Shown piece after piece: positions 1-11,640 of a stretch of DNA of 64,000 nt (positions within the stretch are counted from its first letter, which is position 1; the number at the start of each line of letters is the position of its first letter). Below the pieces are notes generated by a model. It searched no databases, had not been told where the DNA came from, and saw only the letters and a program-made list of their open reading frames with translations. The translations under genes and the position numbers were made by a program. This DNA is from Hypericum androsaemum (taxonomy: Eukaryota > Streptophyta > Magnoliopsida > Malpighiales > Hypericaceae), in assembly GCA_963995505.1 (NCBI GenBank), contig OZ023187.1:3479501-3543500 (forward strand), in the 5' to 3' direction.

Positions 1-6
1 CTGCAC

Positions 7-1234
7 GTAGTGGTTTCTAGTTTTTTTTTGAAAAAGTAGCGCGAAGCCTATATTAAACATTGAATAATAGACATAAGACAAGGAAACGAAGCAGAAATAC
101 AGACACAAGACAAGAAAACCAAGCGGAAAACGAAAGTCAGTCTGATGGCAGCAAGGCGGCACAGGGGAGAGTGATGGACGGTCGAATGCACAAGGCCGAT
201 GACTGGGGCGTAGTTCTGCCAAATCAAGCTTCGGCCAATAACCTCAAGACATCGTCAAGAGGGCATCTGAATGCAAAACACTCAGATGAGAGCCAATGTC
301 AACATAAATCGGCCAAGACAAGGTTTTCCACCCGCAACTATCGAACATGCAACGAAATCCGAAAAGATCTCAGATCACACGAAAGACAATCTAAGCACAA
401 GCAGAAATCAAAAGAGCATAAGCCCGACGCAGCCACTAAACACGTGTGACTCGAGAGCAACAGTAAACACACAAAGACCGAATTAACCAAAAGCAACAAA
501 CACAGAATATAAATAATAAAAAAGCGAGACAATAATAACAGAAAACCGACAGGGGAGGAGATCGGGCCCGACCATCCTCCCTGGGGACCACCGGGAACCT
601 AAAAAAATCCCAGCCGTGTAGGTCAGGCCCGACAGGCGGAGGAGATCAGTTCAGCCAAGATGGAAGGGAGACGAGGCTGAGCGGAGCGGCGAACGGGCTA
701 CGATCTGATCATCGGAGGACTACAAGCGGGACGAGATTGAGAGGAGCGGTGGCGGCCGGCGTTGTCGATGTGAGCGAATGATGAGGGGATCTGACGGCGG
801 GTAGGCATCGGACGGCTAGCGGACGACGGGGAAGGAAGCGACGGTGACGACTAGAAGGCGACGGCCGGCGTTGTCGATCTTAGCTGGGACTGGACACTAG
901 GAGGCCGAGGAACCGATGGAGTGGTGGAGGCAGATCGGAGCTGGGAATGGTGCGCTGATCAGAGCTGGGCTTCGGCGGTGGAGGCAGAAACGGCAGTGGC
1001 GTCAGAGCAATGAAGATGGGTGAGTGAGGAGGAGGAGCTTGGAAGGAAACGGCGATCAGGGAACGGCAGTGGAGGTGGTCTGAACTGAGGGGATCGGGAG
1101 GAGGGAGGCGGGGTTATAAAAACCTAGAAAAAGTTCCACTAAGGGAAAGAAATATTAGATATTTCTATAGAGAAAGTTCCACTCTTTTTTTTGGAAGGGG
1201 AAGAAAACCAACAAGCCAGTAGTGGTTTCTAGTT
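7..1234 (-). mobile_element. Non-autonomous LINE-like retroelement with 16-bp TSD
   Basis: A poly-A retroelement inserted on the minus strand. The 16-bp sequence gtagtggtttctagtt occurs exactly at 7-22 and again at 1219-1234, and is the target site duplication. The body is 23-1218. Its 3' end is at the left: read on the minus strand it runs through cttcgcgctac into an A-rich tail (T run at 21-29). The 5' part, near 1100-1200, carries two copies of a tggaactttct-type motif, followed by a long C-rich, GC-rich stretch. No reverse transcriptase or other convincing ORF is present, and the small ORFs in it look like noise. A second, diverged copy of the family lies on the plus strand at 12014-13133 with its own TSD. 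Both copies begin at about the same place, so this is a defined short element and not a random 5' truncation. I infer that it is mobilised by a LINE. Confidence 0.8.
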
Positions 1235-2590
1235 GGGTGCAAGAGCGGAGCTATATCCCCCAAGCCAAGGGGAGCACGCATGAAAAAATCAGATGCCAAT
1301 CCTCTAAAAGAGCCGTCCGCTAAAAAAACGTATTTACCTTCAAAAAAGTTAAAAGAAAACTTATTGGCTTTAGTTACATTTGCTTTTAGACATAGAACGA
1401 GTCTGTCAACTTAGCAGTTCACGACCAAATATTAAGCCAACATCAAAGCATCAGACGATTGAGATAACCAGTGAACAAGCATTACCAAGGCCCTAATGCA
1501 AAGCATCATCGCTCGGGAACTTGTGTAAGCTCGAACAATCAACAAGAACTGAGTCGACTGACAGCGACTGAGCAGCAGAGTTTGCAGCTTGCAGGTCAAA
1601 GAAAACCCCACAAGCTTTATATTGATGTAGTACAATCAAGTTGCTTCTTACCCGAACCACTTCGGAGAGAGTGCCTTGACAGATCAGGTAGTACACCAGC
1701 AGATCGGGATTTGCAGACACCATCATCAAATACCAGTAACAAGGACTACCCAGGTCTAATACGATCATATCATTCAGGTCTAATACTTGGCTATATGAAC
1801 CTCAGATTTGTATATGAGAAGAAACCCTTCAAAGTTCAAACTACTTCAATGGATTGGTTAGAGGCACGTGGAGTCATTTATGCTTTGACACCATGTTCCC
1901 GATTTAAGCATCGCCCGTCTTTTCAAAACCATCTGGTTGATTTTGAGAGAGAAAGATATAATCCAAGAAGCAACTCACTGGGTAGAGAATGTCATGAGCC
2001 ATGTCTAACAAAAAGAGGAACTAAATATCCTGAACAATAGAAGAGAAACAATTTAACAAGCCAATAACTTATAGAACAACTAAGCAGAAGCTGTAGTAGT
2101 TAGATCCACAGAGATTAAAAGAGATCTACCTCAATTGCGGTCTCCTGGCTTCAGAAAGTAGAAGGAACCCGATCTAGTACTCTGTATCCATAACATTCAG
2201 CACCTTTGAATGGGTCCCCTGATCTCACATATCGAATAGTGCGCTAACCGCTAACTGACATTGCTCAATCCTTCCTCCTTTGTAGCAGTGGCGCGTCCAG
2301 GAGAAAAAAGGAATAACAAAACAGTTCCACTTCCTGCCCCGACATAACCACCAGAACAGGAGGGACTCCAGAAAGGAGCTAAACCAGAGCAACATCACAG
2401 TTAAAGAGACATATGTCCATTAACCCAAACATCTGTTTCTCAAAATAAAGTACAAGCGATAGTCAAATCCCACTCCATAAGAATGGTACTTGGTGGAGAC
2501 ACAGAACATAGTCAGACTTGTAGCGTAATATCAAGCAACATAGCTACTTGAGAAAGATGCAACATCAACCATAGTAGTTCAGGAATGAGC
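1235..2590. other. Gene-free stretch, probable 3' flank of THO4
   Basis: No supported gene. The part next to 2591 is probably the 3' UTR of the minus-strand THO4 gene. A 189-codon open frame at 1471-2040 has no recognisable domain and overlaps other random frames, so I do not call it. Near 1245-1275 there is a motif resembling the ends of hAT elements (gagcggagctat), but no partner end was found. Confidence 0.5.
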
Positions 2591-3819
2591 TCAGGTTGCT
2601 TCTGTCTCTATATCCACAGCTTCAGAATGGTACTTTTCGAGATCAGCATCAAGGTCTTCTGCAGATACCACCTTCTCCCCACGACCACCCCTTCTACGCC
2701 CACGGCCTCTTCCAGATCCACGGCCCCCACCTCCACCTCCACCCCCACCCCCACCACCACGTAGGCGACTCATTGCACCACCCCTCCCTTGTCCACTGCA
2801 CAATAACCATTTAAAATTAGTTAAATCTAACTTAACAAAACATTTGATAGAGTAACAAATAACAAATTAGAAATCATATTAACCAACACAATAAAGATAA
2901 TCTATCGTCAGTGCCATACCCTCTGGGGACACCATTAGCATTTCCAAAAGGGATAACAGGGACTGCAGGTGCAGTAGGAGTGGCAACATTCGTCCCTACG
3001 ATCTCTATCTTCATCAGCTTCCCGTCAAGCTGAACGTTGTTGTATCTTTTAACGGCAGCGACAGCATCAGCCCGGCGCGAGAAGACAACTTCGGCCGTAC
3101 CCTAAAAACAAAATAGGCTTTCTAAACAATGGGATGGACAAAAAAGGAATGCATCAGGAGGTCGTAGCTCATGCCAAAGTAGATCTAGATACCTTCGATC
3201 TCCCACTCCTATCGTAGTGAATAGAATACCGCTTCAAGTCACCAACTTCGGAGAATAATTCCTGTCCAGGACAAGATCACAAATTGCAACAACTAAGAGA
3301 AAGCTTCAAAAGCTAACAAATCGAGCAGATCCAACAGCAAAAGCCGACCAGGCGAACGAAAATTAGGGCGAGATCTACCGAAACGTAGCTAAACTACCTT
3401 TATGTCTTCGTTGGAGACGCCGTAGTCCAGATTGGAGACGTAGAGCTTAGTCCCCGTCTCGATACCGGGGAGCCGTGCGGCTGCCAGCCCCATCATCGCC
3501 GCCTGATTCGCGAACATGTCGTGCTGCCACGTCGTATCCGGCGCCTACACCAAAACGAAGTCAACCAGCTCAATAAAAAATAACGGAATTCAGTTTTAAA
3601 AAAATTAATAAAATCGCGAAACCCTAAAGGGCGAGGGGTTACCTTGGCGGCCGGGACGTACGGAGCCGCGCGATTGGCGGCGCGATTAGGTAAGCGTCGG
3701 GAGGGTCCGGGGCCGGAGCTGGAGGATCCACGGCCACGGCCGCCGCCGCCGCCGCGGGATCCGGACTTCTTGTTGTTCTTAATTAAGTCGTCCAGGGACA
3801 TGTCCAAGGCGCTTGACAT
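2591..3819 (-). CDS. THO4: THO complex subunit 4 (ALY/REF mRNA export adaptor)
   Basis: A nuclear RNA-binding adaptor that couples splicing to mRNA export through UAP56 and the TREX complex. The gene has five exons: 3643-3819, 3398-3544, 3193-3261, 2920-3101 and 2591-2795, all with GT-AG introns, giving 259 aa. The N-terminus holds the UAP56-binding box (residues 3-16, LDMSLDDLIKNN). A Gly/Arg-rich segment follows, then one RRM from about residue 90 to 165, with RNP2 as KLYVSNL (92-98) and RNP1 spanning the exon 3/4 junction (GTAEVVF). A long poly-Gly/Arg stretch comes next, then the conserved C-terminal box (SAEDLDADLEKYHSEA). The start at 3819 is the first Met and opens the conserved box. 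The order matches plant ALY1/ALY2-type proteins; which paralogue it is cannot be told without a tree. The glycine run in exon 5 (2721-2760) is a simple repeat and may vary in length. Confidence 0.95.
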
Positions 3820-4031
3820 CTTTTCTTCTGTGTTTATTTGTGAATTAATTAGGAAATTTTGATAAATAGAAAAGAGGATTCAAGGGGGAAGAGAGAGAGA
3901 GCTGGTCGAGGAGGAATACGAAAAGGGTGTAGGGTTTCCTCGAAAGATTAGAATGTGTTATTTTACATTTAAAAACAAAATCTGGTAACATAAATTTACT
4001 AATAAATTAATTGTTAAAAAATGACCATCAG

Positions 4032-4105
4032 GGTTTCGTGGTGTAGTTGGTTATCACGTCAGTCTAACACACTGAAGGTCTCCGGTTCGAGCCCGGGCGA
4101 AGCCA
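4032..4105 (+). tRNA. tRNA-Val (anticodon AAC)
   Basis: A complete cytosolic-type tRNA. The acceptor strands ggtttcg (4032-4038) and cgaagcc (4098-4104) pair with only a G-T wobble, and A4105 is the discriminator. The D-arm contains tggtgtagttggttatca, the anticodon loop is ctaacac with AAC at its centre, and the T-arm carries the B-box ggttcgagccc. A TTTT terminator follows at 4113-4116. There is no intron. It sits in the gap between two divergent minus-strand genes, next to a duplicated segment. Confidence 0.96.
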
Positions 4106-4120
4106 TTAAATCTTTTAATG

Positions 4121-4468
4121 TAAAGTTGTACCCTTTCAAGTTCCAAAAAGAGTTCACATATTCCTCAAAAAAATTCCAAAATTAAGACTACCCATTTTTG
4201 TTATTTTGGTTGTCCACATATTCTCCAAAAGTGACTAGCCCTCGCAACTCACATGTGGTCGAGAACATGTGGTTTGAAATATAACCGATTTGTTTTCATG
4301 TAAAGTGTACCCTTTCAAGTTCCAAAAAGAGTTCACATATTCCTCAAAAAAATTCCAAAATTAGACTACCCATTTGTATAATTTTGCTATTTTGGTTGTC
4401 CACATATTCTCCAAAAGTGACTAGCCCTCGCAACTCACATGTGGTCGAGAACATGTGGTTTGAAATAT
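4121..4468. repeat. Two-copy tandem duplication, about 180 bp
   Basis: The segment starting taaagt(t)gtaccctttcaag at 4121 is repeated from 4301 and ends at about 4468. The copies are nearly identical apart from small indels (a 13-bp extra piece in copy 2 near 4375). Each copy ends in a short palindrome around cacatgtggtcgagaacatgtgg. The first copy starts just after the tRNA terminator. Confidence 0.85.
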
Positions 4469-4870
4469 ATAAAATTTAAAGTTTTTTTATTACCCTTCTA
4501 AAAGAAAAACCACATGTTATCGACCTTGGTTCTAAGCCAGAACAACTTCAAGTCCAAGTCCATTAGAAGAGCACAAACTGAACTCCCAGTATCAAAGGAG
4601 ACAGCAATCTGCAATCAGCAACTTGGCATTTCATTCAGAACACAACCTTAAATTTAGGCTTCGTCACCAATGGAAATTGGTCGAAATTTAAATTCACCCA
4701 AACACGACATTGTTCAACATTGTTCGAATACGGTTCAAAACAAATAAAATTCGTGGTTAGCACTTTTTCATATAAAGTATGCTCAGAAACATTTGAACAT
4801 CAATTGTGTAATTCCTAGCATAACATTATATCCAAAAACAAACCCTAAACCCTAGGGAACCGCGAGTCCT

Positions 4871-5287
4871 TCAAGCGCTGGTAAACTTGGTAACCGCCTT
4901 GGTCCCCTCGGAGACGGCGTGCTTCGCGAGCTCCCCGGGGAGGACGAGGCGGACAGCTGTCTGGATCTCCCGCGATGAGATGGTGTGCTTCTTGTTGTAC
5001 CTCGCAAGGCGGGAGGACTCCTGGGCGAGCTTCTCGAAGATGTCGTTGATGAAGGAGTTCATGATCCCCATGGCCTTTGAGGAGATCCCGATGTCCGGGT
5101 GGACCTGCTTCAGCACCTTGAAGATGTAGATCTTGTACGACTCCACGCTCTTCTTCGTCCTCTTCTTCTTCTTGTCGCCGGCGGCGGCCGCTCCGGCGCC
5201 TTCCTTCGGGAGCTTCTTCCCGGCCTTGGGCTTCTCCTCCGCTGGCTTCTTCTCCGCCGGCTTCTTCTCCGCTGCCTTGGGCGCCAT
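4871..5287 (-). CDS. Histone H2B (138 aa)
   Basis: Core histone H2B, which pairs with H2A in the nucleosome. It is a single exon, as is normal for plant H2B genes. The N-terminal tail has plant-type AEKKPAEKK repeats and a KKKKRTKKS basic cluster. The histone fold (about residues 45-138) is complete: [19 protein letters not shown], then [19 protein letters not shown], then [20 protein letters not shown]. The C-terminal helix includes the lysine of GTKAVTKF that is mono-ubiquitinated in plant H2B. One oddity is NKKHTISS where the second copy at 25415 and most plant H2Bs have NKKPT. It is transcribed divergently from the 863-bp repeat array, which begins about 330 bp upstream of its start codon. 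Confidence 0.97.
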   Translation of the reverse strand: MAPKAAEKKPAEKKPAEEKPKAGKKLPKEGAGAAAAGDKKKKRTKKSVESYKIYIFKVLKQVHPDIGISSKAMGIMNSFINDIFEKLAQESSRLARYNKKHTISSREIQTAVRLVLPGELAKHAVSEGTKAVTKFTSA

Positions 5288-5396
5288 TTAGGGAATTTCG
5301 GGGCTTAGGTATTCGGAGGGACGGGGATTTCTAAAGGGACGCGTCGATGCCTTGAAGGTAGGTAGTTGTTGAGGAAATAGGTGGGTGGGGGACGCT

Positions 5397-5465
5397 GTAT
5401 TTATAAAAGGACAGTGGATTTATTCTATTGGTGAGTTAGGATTTGTCCGGGATTGATGACGTGGA
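5397..5465 (-). promoter_or_regulatory. H2B promoter: TATA, CCAAT and histone hexamer
   Basis: Read on the minus strand, ccacgtcatcaatcc (about 5450-5465) contains the plant histone hexamer ACGTCA in a context like the Type I element. A CCAAT box follows (complement of attgg at 5427-5431), then a TATA box ttttataaata at about 5397-5406. The order and the roughly 110-bp distance to the ATG fit a histone core promoter. S-phase control is inferred from the known role of the hexamer. Confidence 0.7.
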
Positions 5466-5614
5466 TATTCTTCGCCGTTGGATATTCTGGGTAGAGATCG
5501 ACGGTTGAAAAGAGAAGAAATCTCGGGGGTTTGATTTTTGTCCCAAATCCCAATGCCCTTCTTTCTTTAAAAAATAAAAATTAGTGTTTTTATCGTAGGC
5601 GGGAAGAAAACTTC

Positions 5615-8203
5615 TTCATTTGGCTTTCGCACTGCCATAATTGATTTGGTTAAAATTTAAATATAAAAATGTACTTTATTATTATTTAATTTTATATTTT
5701 TAAATTTAGATATTATGTAGTTTAAAATTAGTGACTAAGATTTCACATTTTGGTACTTTTGTGACACAGGTAGTGTCTCACTTGTTGTCCTGCTACCTAT
5801 CGTGCCACGTTAATTCGAATCACTACCTCGATTTGTCAAGTGGCTAATGATGTGGTTTGTCAAAACTCTATTAAATTTTGGAAAAAAAAATTACTCACAT
5901 AAAATCACTAATTTTTGGCAACATAGAACCAAATGTATAATAAAACCAAATAGATGAGACAACATAATCATTTTCAAATAGAGGGATCATAGAAGAGATA
6001 AGACCAAATACTGAGAGTAATTTGCACAAAAAATATTTTAGTATTCTGTGGTTTAGATTTCTCGATTTGATACCAAATACATCAAATCATTGATTGTTGT
6101 TTGACGTTTTGACACTTTAATGACACGGACAAGCTCTTCACTATTGTTTGGCCACCAAGTGTGCCACGTCAACCATGATCGCTAAATGAACTATCACGTA
6201 GATGATGACATGGTTTGACGACAATTCCATTACAATTTTAATAAGAAAAAGTTTATTTTAGTACCTTGTAGTATAACCAAAAATTACTTTAGTACCCTGT
6301 GGTAAAAAACTGACAAATCGAGTCATACTTATTTTAATTAACATCAAAAAGGTCCACGGGCAGCTGCCCATATCTGCCCGAACTTTGCCCAACCAACTAG
6401 GCCAGCCACGTCAGCAAAATTTGATGATGTAGCGTCGTGTGGTCCCCTCTCTCCCTCTTCCAATCTCTCTTCTCTTCTTCATTTGGCTTTCGCACTGCCA
6501 TAATTGATTTGGTTAAAATTTAAATGTAAAAATGCACTTTATTATTATTTGGTTTTATATTTTTAAATTTAGATATTATGTAGTTTAAAATTAGTGACTA
6601 AGATTTCACATTTTGGTACTTTTGTGACACAGGTAGTGTCTCACTTGTTGTCCTGCTACCTATCGTGCCACGTTAATTCGAATCACTACCTCGATTTGTC
6701 AAGTGGCTAATGATGTGGTTTGTCAAAACTCTATTAAATTTTGGAAAAAAAAATTACTCACATAAAATCACTAATTTTTGGCAACATAGAACCAAATGTA
6801 TAATAAAACCAAATAGATGAGACAACATAATCATTTTCAAATAGAGGGATCATAGAAGAGATAAGACCAAATACTGAGAGTAATTTGCACAAAAAATATT
6901 TTAGTATTCTGTGGTTTAGATTTCTCGATTTGATACCAAATACATCAAATCATTGATTGTTGTTTGACGTTTTGACACTTTAATGACACGGACAAGCTCT
7001 TCACTATTGTTTGGCCACCAAGTGTGCCACGTCAACCATGATCGCTAAATGAACTATCACGTAGATGATGACATGGTTTGACGACAATTCCATTACAATT
7101 TTAATAAGAAAAAGTTTATTTTAGTACCTTGTAGTATAACCAAAAATTACTTTAGTACCCTGTGGTAAAAAACTGACAAATCGAGTCATACTTATTTTAA
7201 TTAACATCAAAAAGGTCCACGGGCAGCTGCCCATATCTGCCCGAACTTTGCCCAACCAACTAGGCCAGCCACGTCAGCAAAATTTGATGATGTAGCGTCG
7301 TGTGGTCCCCTCTCTCCCTCTTCCAATCTCTCTTCTCTTCTTCATTTGGCTTTCGCACTGCCATAATTGATTTGGTTAAAATTTAAATGTAAAAATGCAC
7401 TTTATTATTATTTGGTTTTATATTTTTAAATTTAGATATTATGTAGTTTAAAATTAGTGACTAAGATTTCACATTTTGGTACTTTTGTGACACAGGTAGT
7501 GTCTCACTTGTTGTCCTGCTACCTATCGTGCCACGTTAATTCGAATCACTACCTCGATTTGTCAAGTGGCTAATGATGTGGTTTGTCAAAACTCTATTAA
7601 ATTTTGGAAAAAAAAATTACTCACATAAAATCACTAATTTTTGGCAACATAGAACCAAATGTATAATAAAACCAAATAGATGAGACAACATAATCATTTT
7701 CAAATAGAGGGATCATAGAAGAGATAAGACCAAATACTGAGAGTAATTTGCACAAAAAATATTTTAGTATTCTGTGGTTTAGATTTCTCGATTTGATACC
7801 AAATACATCAAATCATTGATTGTTGTTTGACGTTTTGACACTTTAATGACACGGACAAGCTCTTCACTATTGTTTGGCCACCAAGTGTGCCACGTCAACC
7901 ATGATCGCTAAATGAACTATCACGTAGATGATGACATGGTTTGACGACAATTCCATTACAATTTTAATAAGAAAAAGTTTATTTTAGTACCTTGTAGTAT
8001 AACCAAAAATTACTTTAGTACCCTGTGGTAAAAAACTGACAAATCGAGTCATACTTATTTTAATTAACATCAAAAAGGTCCACGGGCAACTGCCCATATC
8101 TGCCCGAACTTTGCCCAACCAACTAGGCCAGCCACGTCAGCAAAATTTGATGATGTAGCGTCGTGTGGTCCCCTCTCTCCCTCTTCCAATCTCTCTTCTC
8201 TTC
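5615..8203. repeat. 863-bp unit in three near-identical tandem copies
   Basis: Copies lie at 5615-6477, 6478-7340 and 7341-8203. The start motif ttcatttggctttcgcactg recurs with an exact 863-bp spacing. Only a handful of differences were seen: copy 1 has atataaaaatgtac where copies 2 and 3 have atgtaaaaatgcac, and copy 3 has gggcaactgccc where the others have gggcagctgccc. Each unit ends in a CT-rich tract (ctctcttctcttc), where the copies join. Inside each unit two diverged half-repeats can be seen, both carrying gtgccacgt and a (t)gatg.catggtttg-like motif. No ORF of interest is present. A shorter, diverged piece of the unit recurs at 10826-10910. Confidence 0.95.
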
Positions 8204-8309
8204 CTCTCTGCCCTCTCTCCTCATCATCATCTTCTTCTTCTTCCCCAAAGAACCTTAATAGTTGTCCATTCCAAAAATTAATACTTAGATGATTATTACA
8301 AATCCTTCT

Positions 8310-8733
8310 AAAAATAATTCTGATTTGTATTCTTGAAATATGAAGGGTTTCTATTAATAAATTTTAGCAGTACATAATTTAATTTTAGATTAATCAACTA
8401 CAAAATTTAGGAAAAGTAAAATAAATGCATGCTATTTCTCTGAGACATAGTAATAATTGTTCCGGTCAAAAATATACTACCCGTTCTGATTTTTCTCGAC
8501 CCTAAAAAAAAGCTACTTTGTCTTGTATTATTGCTCTGGAGGCGCCATGCCAATTCGGCCCCTCCTTGTGTTATTTTCTTCCATCAAGCTTTTCTGACAC
8601 GAATGGACAGGTGGACAGCGTTTTTAATTTTTTTAATATTAAATAATCTGTCAACCTATTTTGGAAATATGTATAACTTTTTGCCTATTTAGAGAAAATA
8701 TGTATGTTTTTTGCCCATTTGAGAAAAAATATG
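8310..8733 (+). repeat. Dispersed repeat, copy 1 (partner at 32960-33367)
   Basis: About 400 bp matching 32960-33367 in the same orientation, with scattered substitutions and small indels. Landmarks shared in order are attctgatttgtattcttg, atgcatg.tatttctctgag, ccggtcaaaaatatact, ctctcgaccctaaaaaa-like text, gctctggaggcgccatgcca, and a closing pair of aaatatgtata segments. No coding potential was seen. The family is not recognised. Confidence 0.8.
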
Positions 8734-8734
8734 C

Positions 8735-10825
8735 CATAGTACAACACCAGTTGCTATTGATATTTGGGATAAGATATGGAAATTACATGTACCTCATAAG
8801 CTTTAGAATTTTGTATCGAAGATTTGATGTAGTGCAAGTTTACAGGTTCCCGCAGTTAGTAAACCGGTCATAAATTTCTCTAAAAAATTATGATTTATGC
8901 ACTATTTATGGAATTGAAAACCCAACTCAATTAACTTTCTATCCATATATTATACTTTTTCAGATTCAAATTAATTCAAGAGTAATGGACTTTCAAAGTG
9001 ATGGTCATAATACAAGGAGACACAAAATAGTTTGAAAGTCATCTATTCTTTTGTTTGCTATATACATTGGATAGTAAACAGTAGCCTATAAATATATCAT
9101 ATCATATGCTTAAAATATAGATTATGCAGATTGTATATTGTATTAACCAAGTTTAAGAATAGAGTTCTCATTTACTTGTTATTCCCCTACTTGGAGGTCG
9201 AATTTGCATCCTCTATTTTATCATTCCTATTATTTTGTTCCCAACTCCCATCATTTGGTGTCAGAGCTAGAATTATGCTCTTCCGGTCTTTCATATTTCT
9301 CTCATGAAAGCGAGAAGACGAAGAGGTGGTCGTGGTAGAAGAAATATGGAAAATTTAGGAGATGAATGAGATGCTAAAATTCAGGCACTTCGAAGATATG
9401 TTAAGGAGTTGACCATACGTCTTGAGCATCAGGAGACCAGAAGCGAACATAGTTCATGCCATGGCTATTCCAGTGATGAATCATAGTATGTTGAGGAGTT
9501 GACCATACGTCTTGAGCGTCAGGAGGCCAAAAGTGAATATGGTTAAAGCCATGGCTATTCTAGTGATGACCTGGAGTACGTCTATCCATTTGCTACCAAA
9601 AAAATTACTAATTTATGTGAAATATTCTCCGATCCATAAATCTTCTGAAGGTAGACTTACCAGTGTTTCATGATTCCAATCTTAAAAATGATGCTCGTGC
9701 GGGAGCTGTAGTTGAAGAAGAACCATCGTATGAAGATGATGACCCAATATATGATGAAAATGATGGCCCGATATATGATGAAGATGGTGGTTTAATATAT
9801 GATGAAGATGATAGCACGAACGCAAGGAGAACATAATTATTCTTCTACCATGTAAAGATATTTCTTACTCCAAGTCCTCTTAAAAAGAGGAGGGAAGAGC
9901 TTTGCTTACTACGCCACAATTTGAAAGAGAGGCTCTGTATGGAGGAAAAATTTCATTTGAAATTGTCTATGAGAGAAATACAAAGATCGTGCTAATATTC
10001 AAATTTTCAACAAGAAGGTTGAGGATTTTGGAAATTCTACAAAAAAGATTCAGGAAGAAGTGAAGAAGAAATTCAAACAAAGATATAAATCCCTTAAAGA
10101 TAATAAATACACAAATGTGTAATATACTATAGAGGTCTTGAAAATTCTTATCTCATTGGATGTGCTTGGTGCATTTTTAACTCTTACCCGAGGCCTACTT
10201 TGACATTTCTGGAAATTTAATCAATCCTAGTGAGTGGACATATCCCGAAGAAATGATAAAAACATGCGCCACAACCATTGACGTCACAAACTCTATTGGT
10301 ATAGGGTAAAAGATTTCTTTGTTCTCTTCTGCTAATCTTGTTTGGGTTTATTTGAAGAAAGATAAATTTTCTGCCAGAACATATTATAAATTTAAAAAGA
10401 ATACGACTCGTACTTGTCGTGTGTTGGAGATAATGAAATATAACACCTATAAGATTGAACTACTCGAGCATATACACACTCTTCCTACATTCAATATTTA
10501 TGATCTTGCTGCATATAATGTAGGGAACGATCTAAACTCTGAGACGAGTTCTTTCCCGCAAAAAGAGGATGATAAAATGCAAGTTTGTAAGTTCGCTGAA
10601 TCTGGCAGCTCTCTGTAAATCGGTCATAATTTTCTCTATAAAACTCTGATTCATGCACCATCATGGGAATTGGAAAGCTAGCTCAATCATCTTTCTATCT
10701 ATATATTATATGTTATCAGATTCAAAGCATTTCAAGAGCTATGAGCTTTCAATCCGACGGTCAGAATACAAGGAGAAAAAAAATATTATTTTGTATGCTA
10801 TATACATTGGATAATTAATCTTTGG
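8735..10825 (+). mobile_element. Collapsed Ty3/Gypsy retrotransposon
   Basis: A degraded LTR element. The two LTR-like segments, about 8846-9080 and 10605-10815, share cggtcataa, atgcac.at, tatatattata and tatacattggata motifs in order. The first continues to a primer-binding site tggtgtcagagct at 9256-9268, close to the complement of initiator tRNA-Met. A Gag start follows (about 9304-9560): a basic RRRGRGRRNMEN stretch, then ALRRYVKELTIRLEHQE, as in Gypsy Gag, repeated once. Next is an acidic YDEDD-rich stretch (about 9700-9830), and finally the C-terminal tail of the polyprotein at 10310-10600. Protease, reverse transcriptase, RNase H and the integrase core are missing, so most of pol is deleted. 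Stops and frameshifts are present. The outer ends are uncertain because the 3' LTR is truncated, and no TSD was found. Confidence 0.75.
10310..10618 (+). pseudogene. Gypsy pol C-terminal remnant
   Basis: About 99 codons encoding the last part of a Gypsy polyprotein, just after the integrase core: LVWVYLKKDKFSARTYYKFK, then CRVLEIMKYNTYKIELLEHI and TFNIYDLAAYN. This follows the family pattern of LVWV..L..ERFPAGTYNKLK, then the CRVL..I..NAY..ELPEH and TFNV.DL blocks. It lies directly before the 3' LTR segment, as expected. It has no catalytic domain and is a fossil. Confidence 0.75.
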
Positions 10826-11640
10826 AAAAAGTCTACTTTAGTATCCATGTGGTAGTACAAAAAATTACTTTAGTACTCTGTGGTATAAAACTGATCAATT
10901 GACTCAAATAGTCTATAATGGGCTCATTCCATCTTCAATCCAAGCCCCACTCTTCCTAATTTTTCTCTCACTTCTTTTCTCACCCTCACTACCAGGTCCT
11001 CCATTTACATCCCCTTCAATCCCGACCATGAAACTGAGTCGTTTGAGAACACCAATCAAACAGATACACCAATCAAACATGTCAAGAGCAAGTGGAGGAG
11101 GGACCCTTTTGACTGGGAGTGATAAAGAACCTGTCGAGATGGCAAGCAAAACCATTTCCTCCTTGCAGAGCCTTCTTCTACCGACCCATGAAGACGAGGA
11201 GCAGACAAGATCATTTGGACATACGATTTGGACAATCACTATTGCATAGCCTCCTTCCGAAGAAGGTCTCTGCAATGCTCTCTCCTAAAGAATGATTTAG
11301 CAAAGATGATGACGATACTGACGATACTGGCTCCTTCACTATAGAGCCTCATGGCTGCTATGGAGCTACTTTGCTACTATACTGGGATTTAGCTGGTGCA
11401 TGGGGCCTCTCTTCTCCACTCGCTACCAATTTGGATGGAACTGATTCAGAGTCAAGTTGGCATGATTGAGAAGGTTTGATTCACATTGTATGACGATGTC
11501 TCTTAGGCCACCTAGAACTCGAGGAATCGATGAGTGGATTTTCTGGTCGAATTCAGCAAGGAGTAGGCGGGGCAAGATCTATTACTTTTCCTAGATTCTC
11601 GTCATCAATGGCGTTATTGATCTCTTTTCCTTTATCTTGT
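10826..11640 (+). other. Chimeric segment with a copy of the PPR gene 5' end
   Basis: Three pieces are joined. 10826-10910 resembles part of the 863-bp unit (compare 6246-6330: actttagtac.ctgtggta, then aaactga.caa). 10906-11057 is a diverged direct copy of 16090-16210, the 5' leader and first codons of the PPR gene. It includes caccctcactaccaggtcctcc and an ATG giving MKLSRLRTPI against MKPSRLRTPI in the gene. Downstream (11058-11640) is coding-like sequence broken by stops that I do not recognise; it does not match the rest of the PPR gene. The open frame 10899-11249 runs across the joints and should not be taken as a gene. The copy could act as a promoter fragment, but no evidence shows that it does. 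Confidence 0.65.

Noticed and set aside
1240..1290. gagcggagctat motif as the end of a hAT element
   Set aside because: No second inverted end or 8-bp duplication was found within reach.
1471..2040. 189-codon ORF near the THO4 3' flank
   Set aside because: No domain, overlapping frames on the other strand, and a likely UTR or intergenic location.
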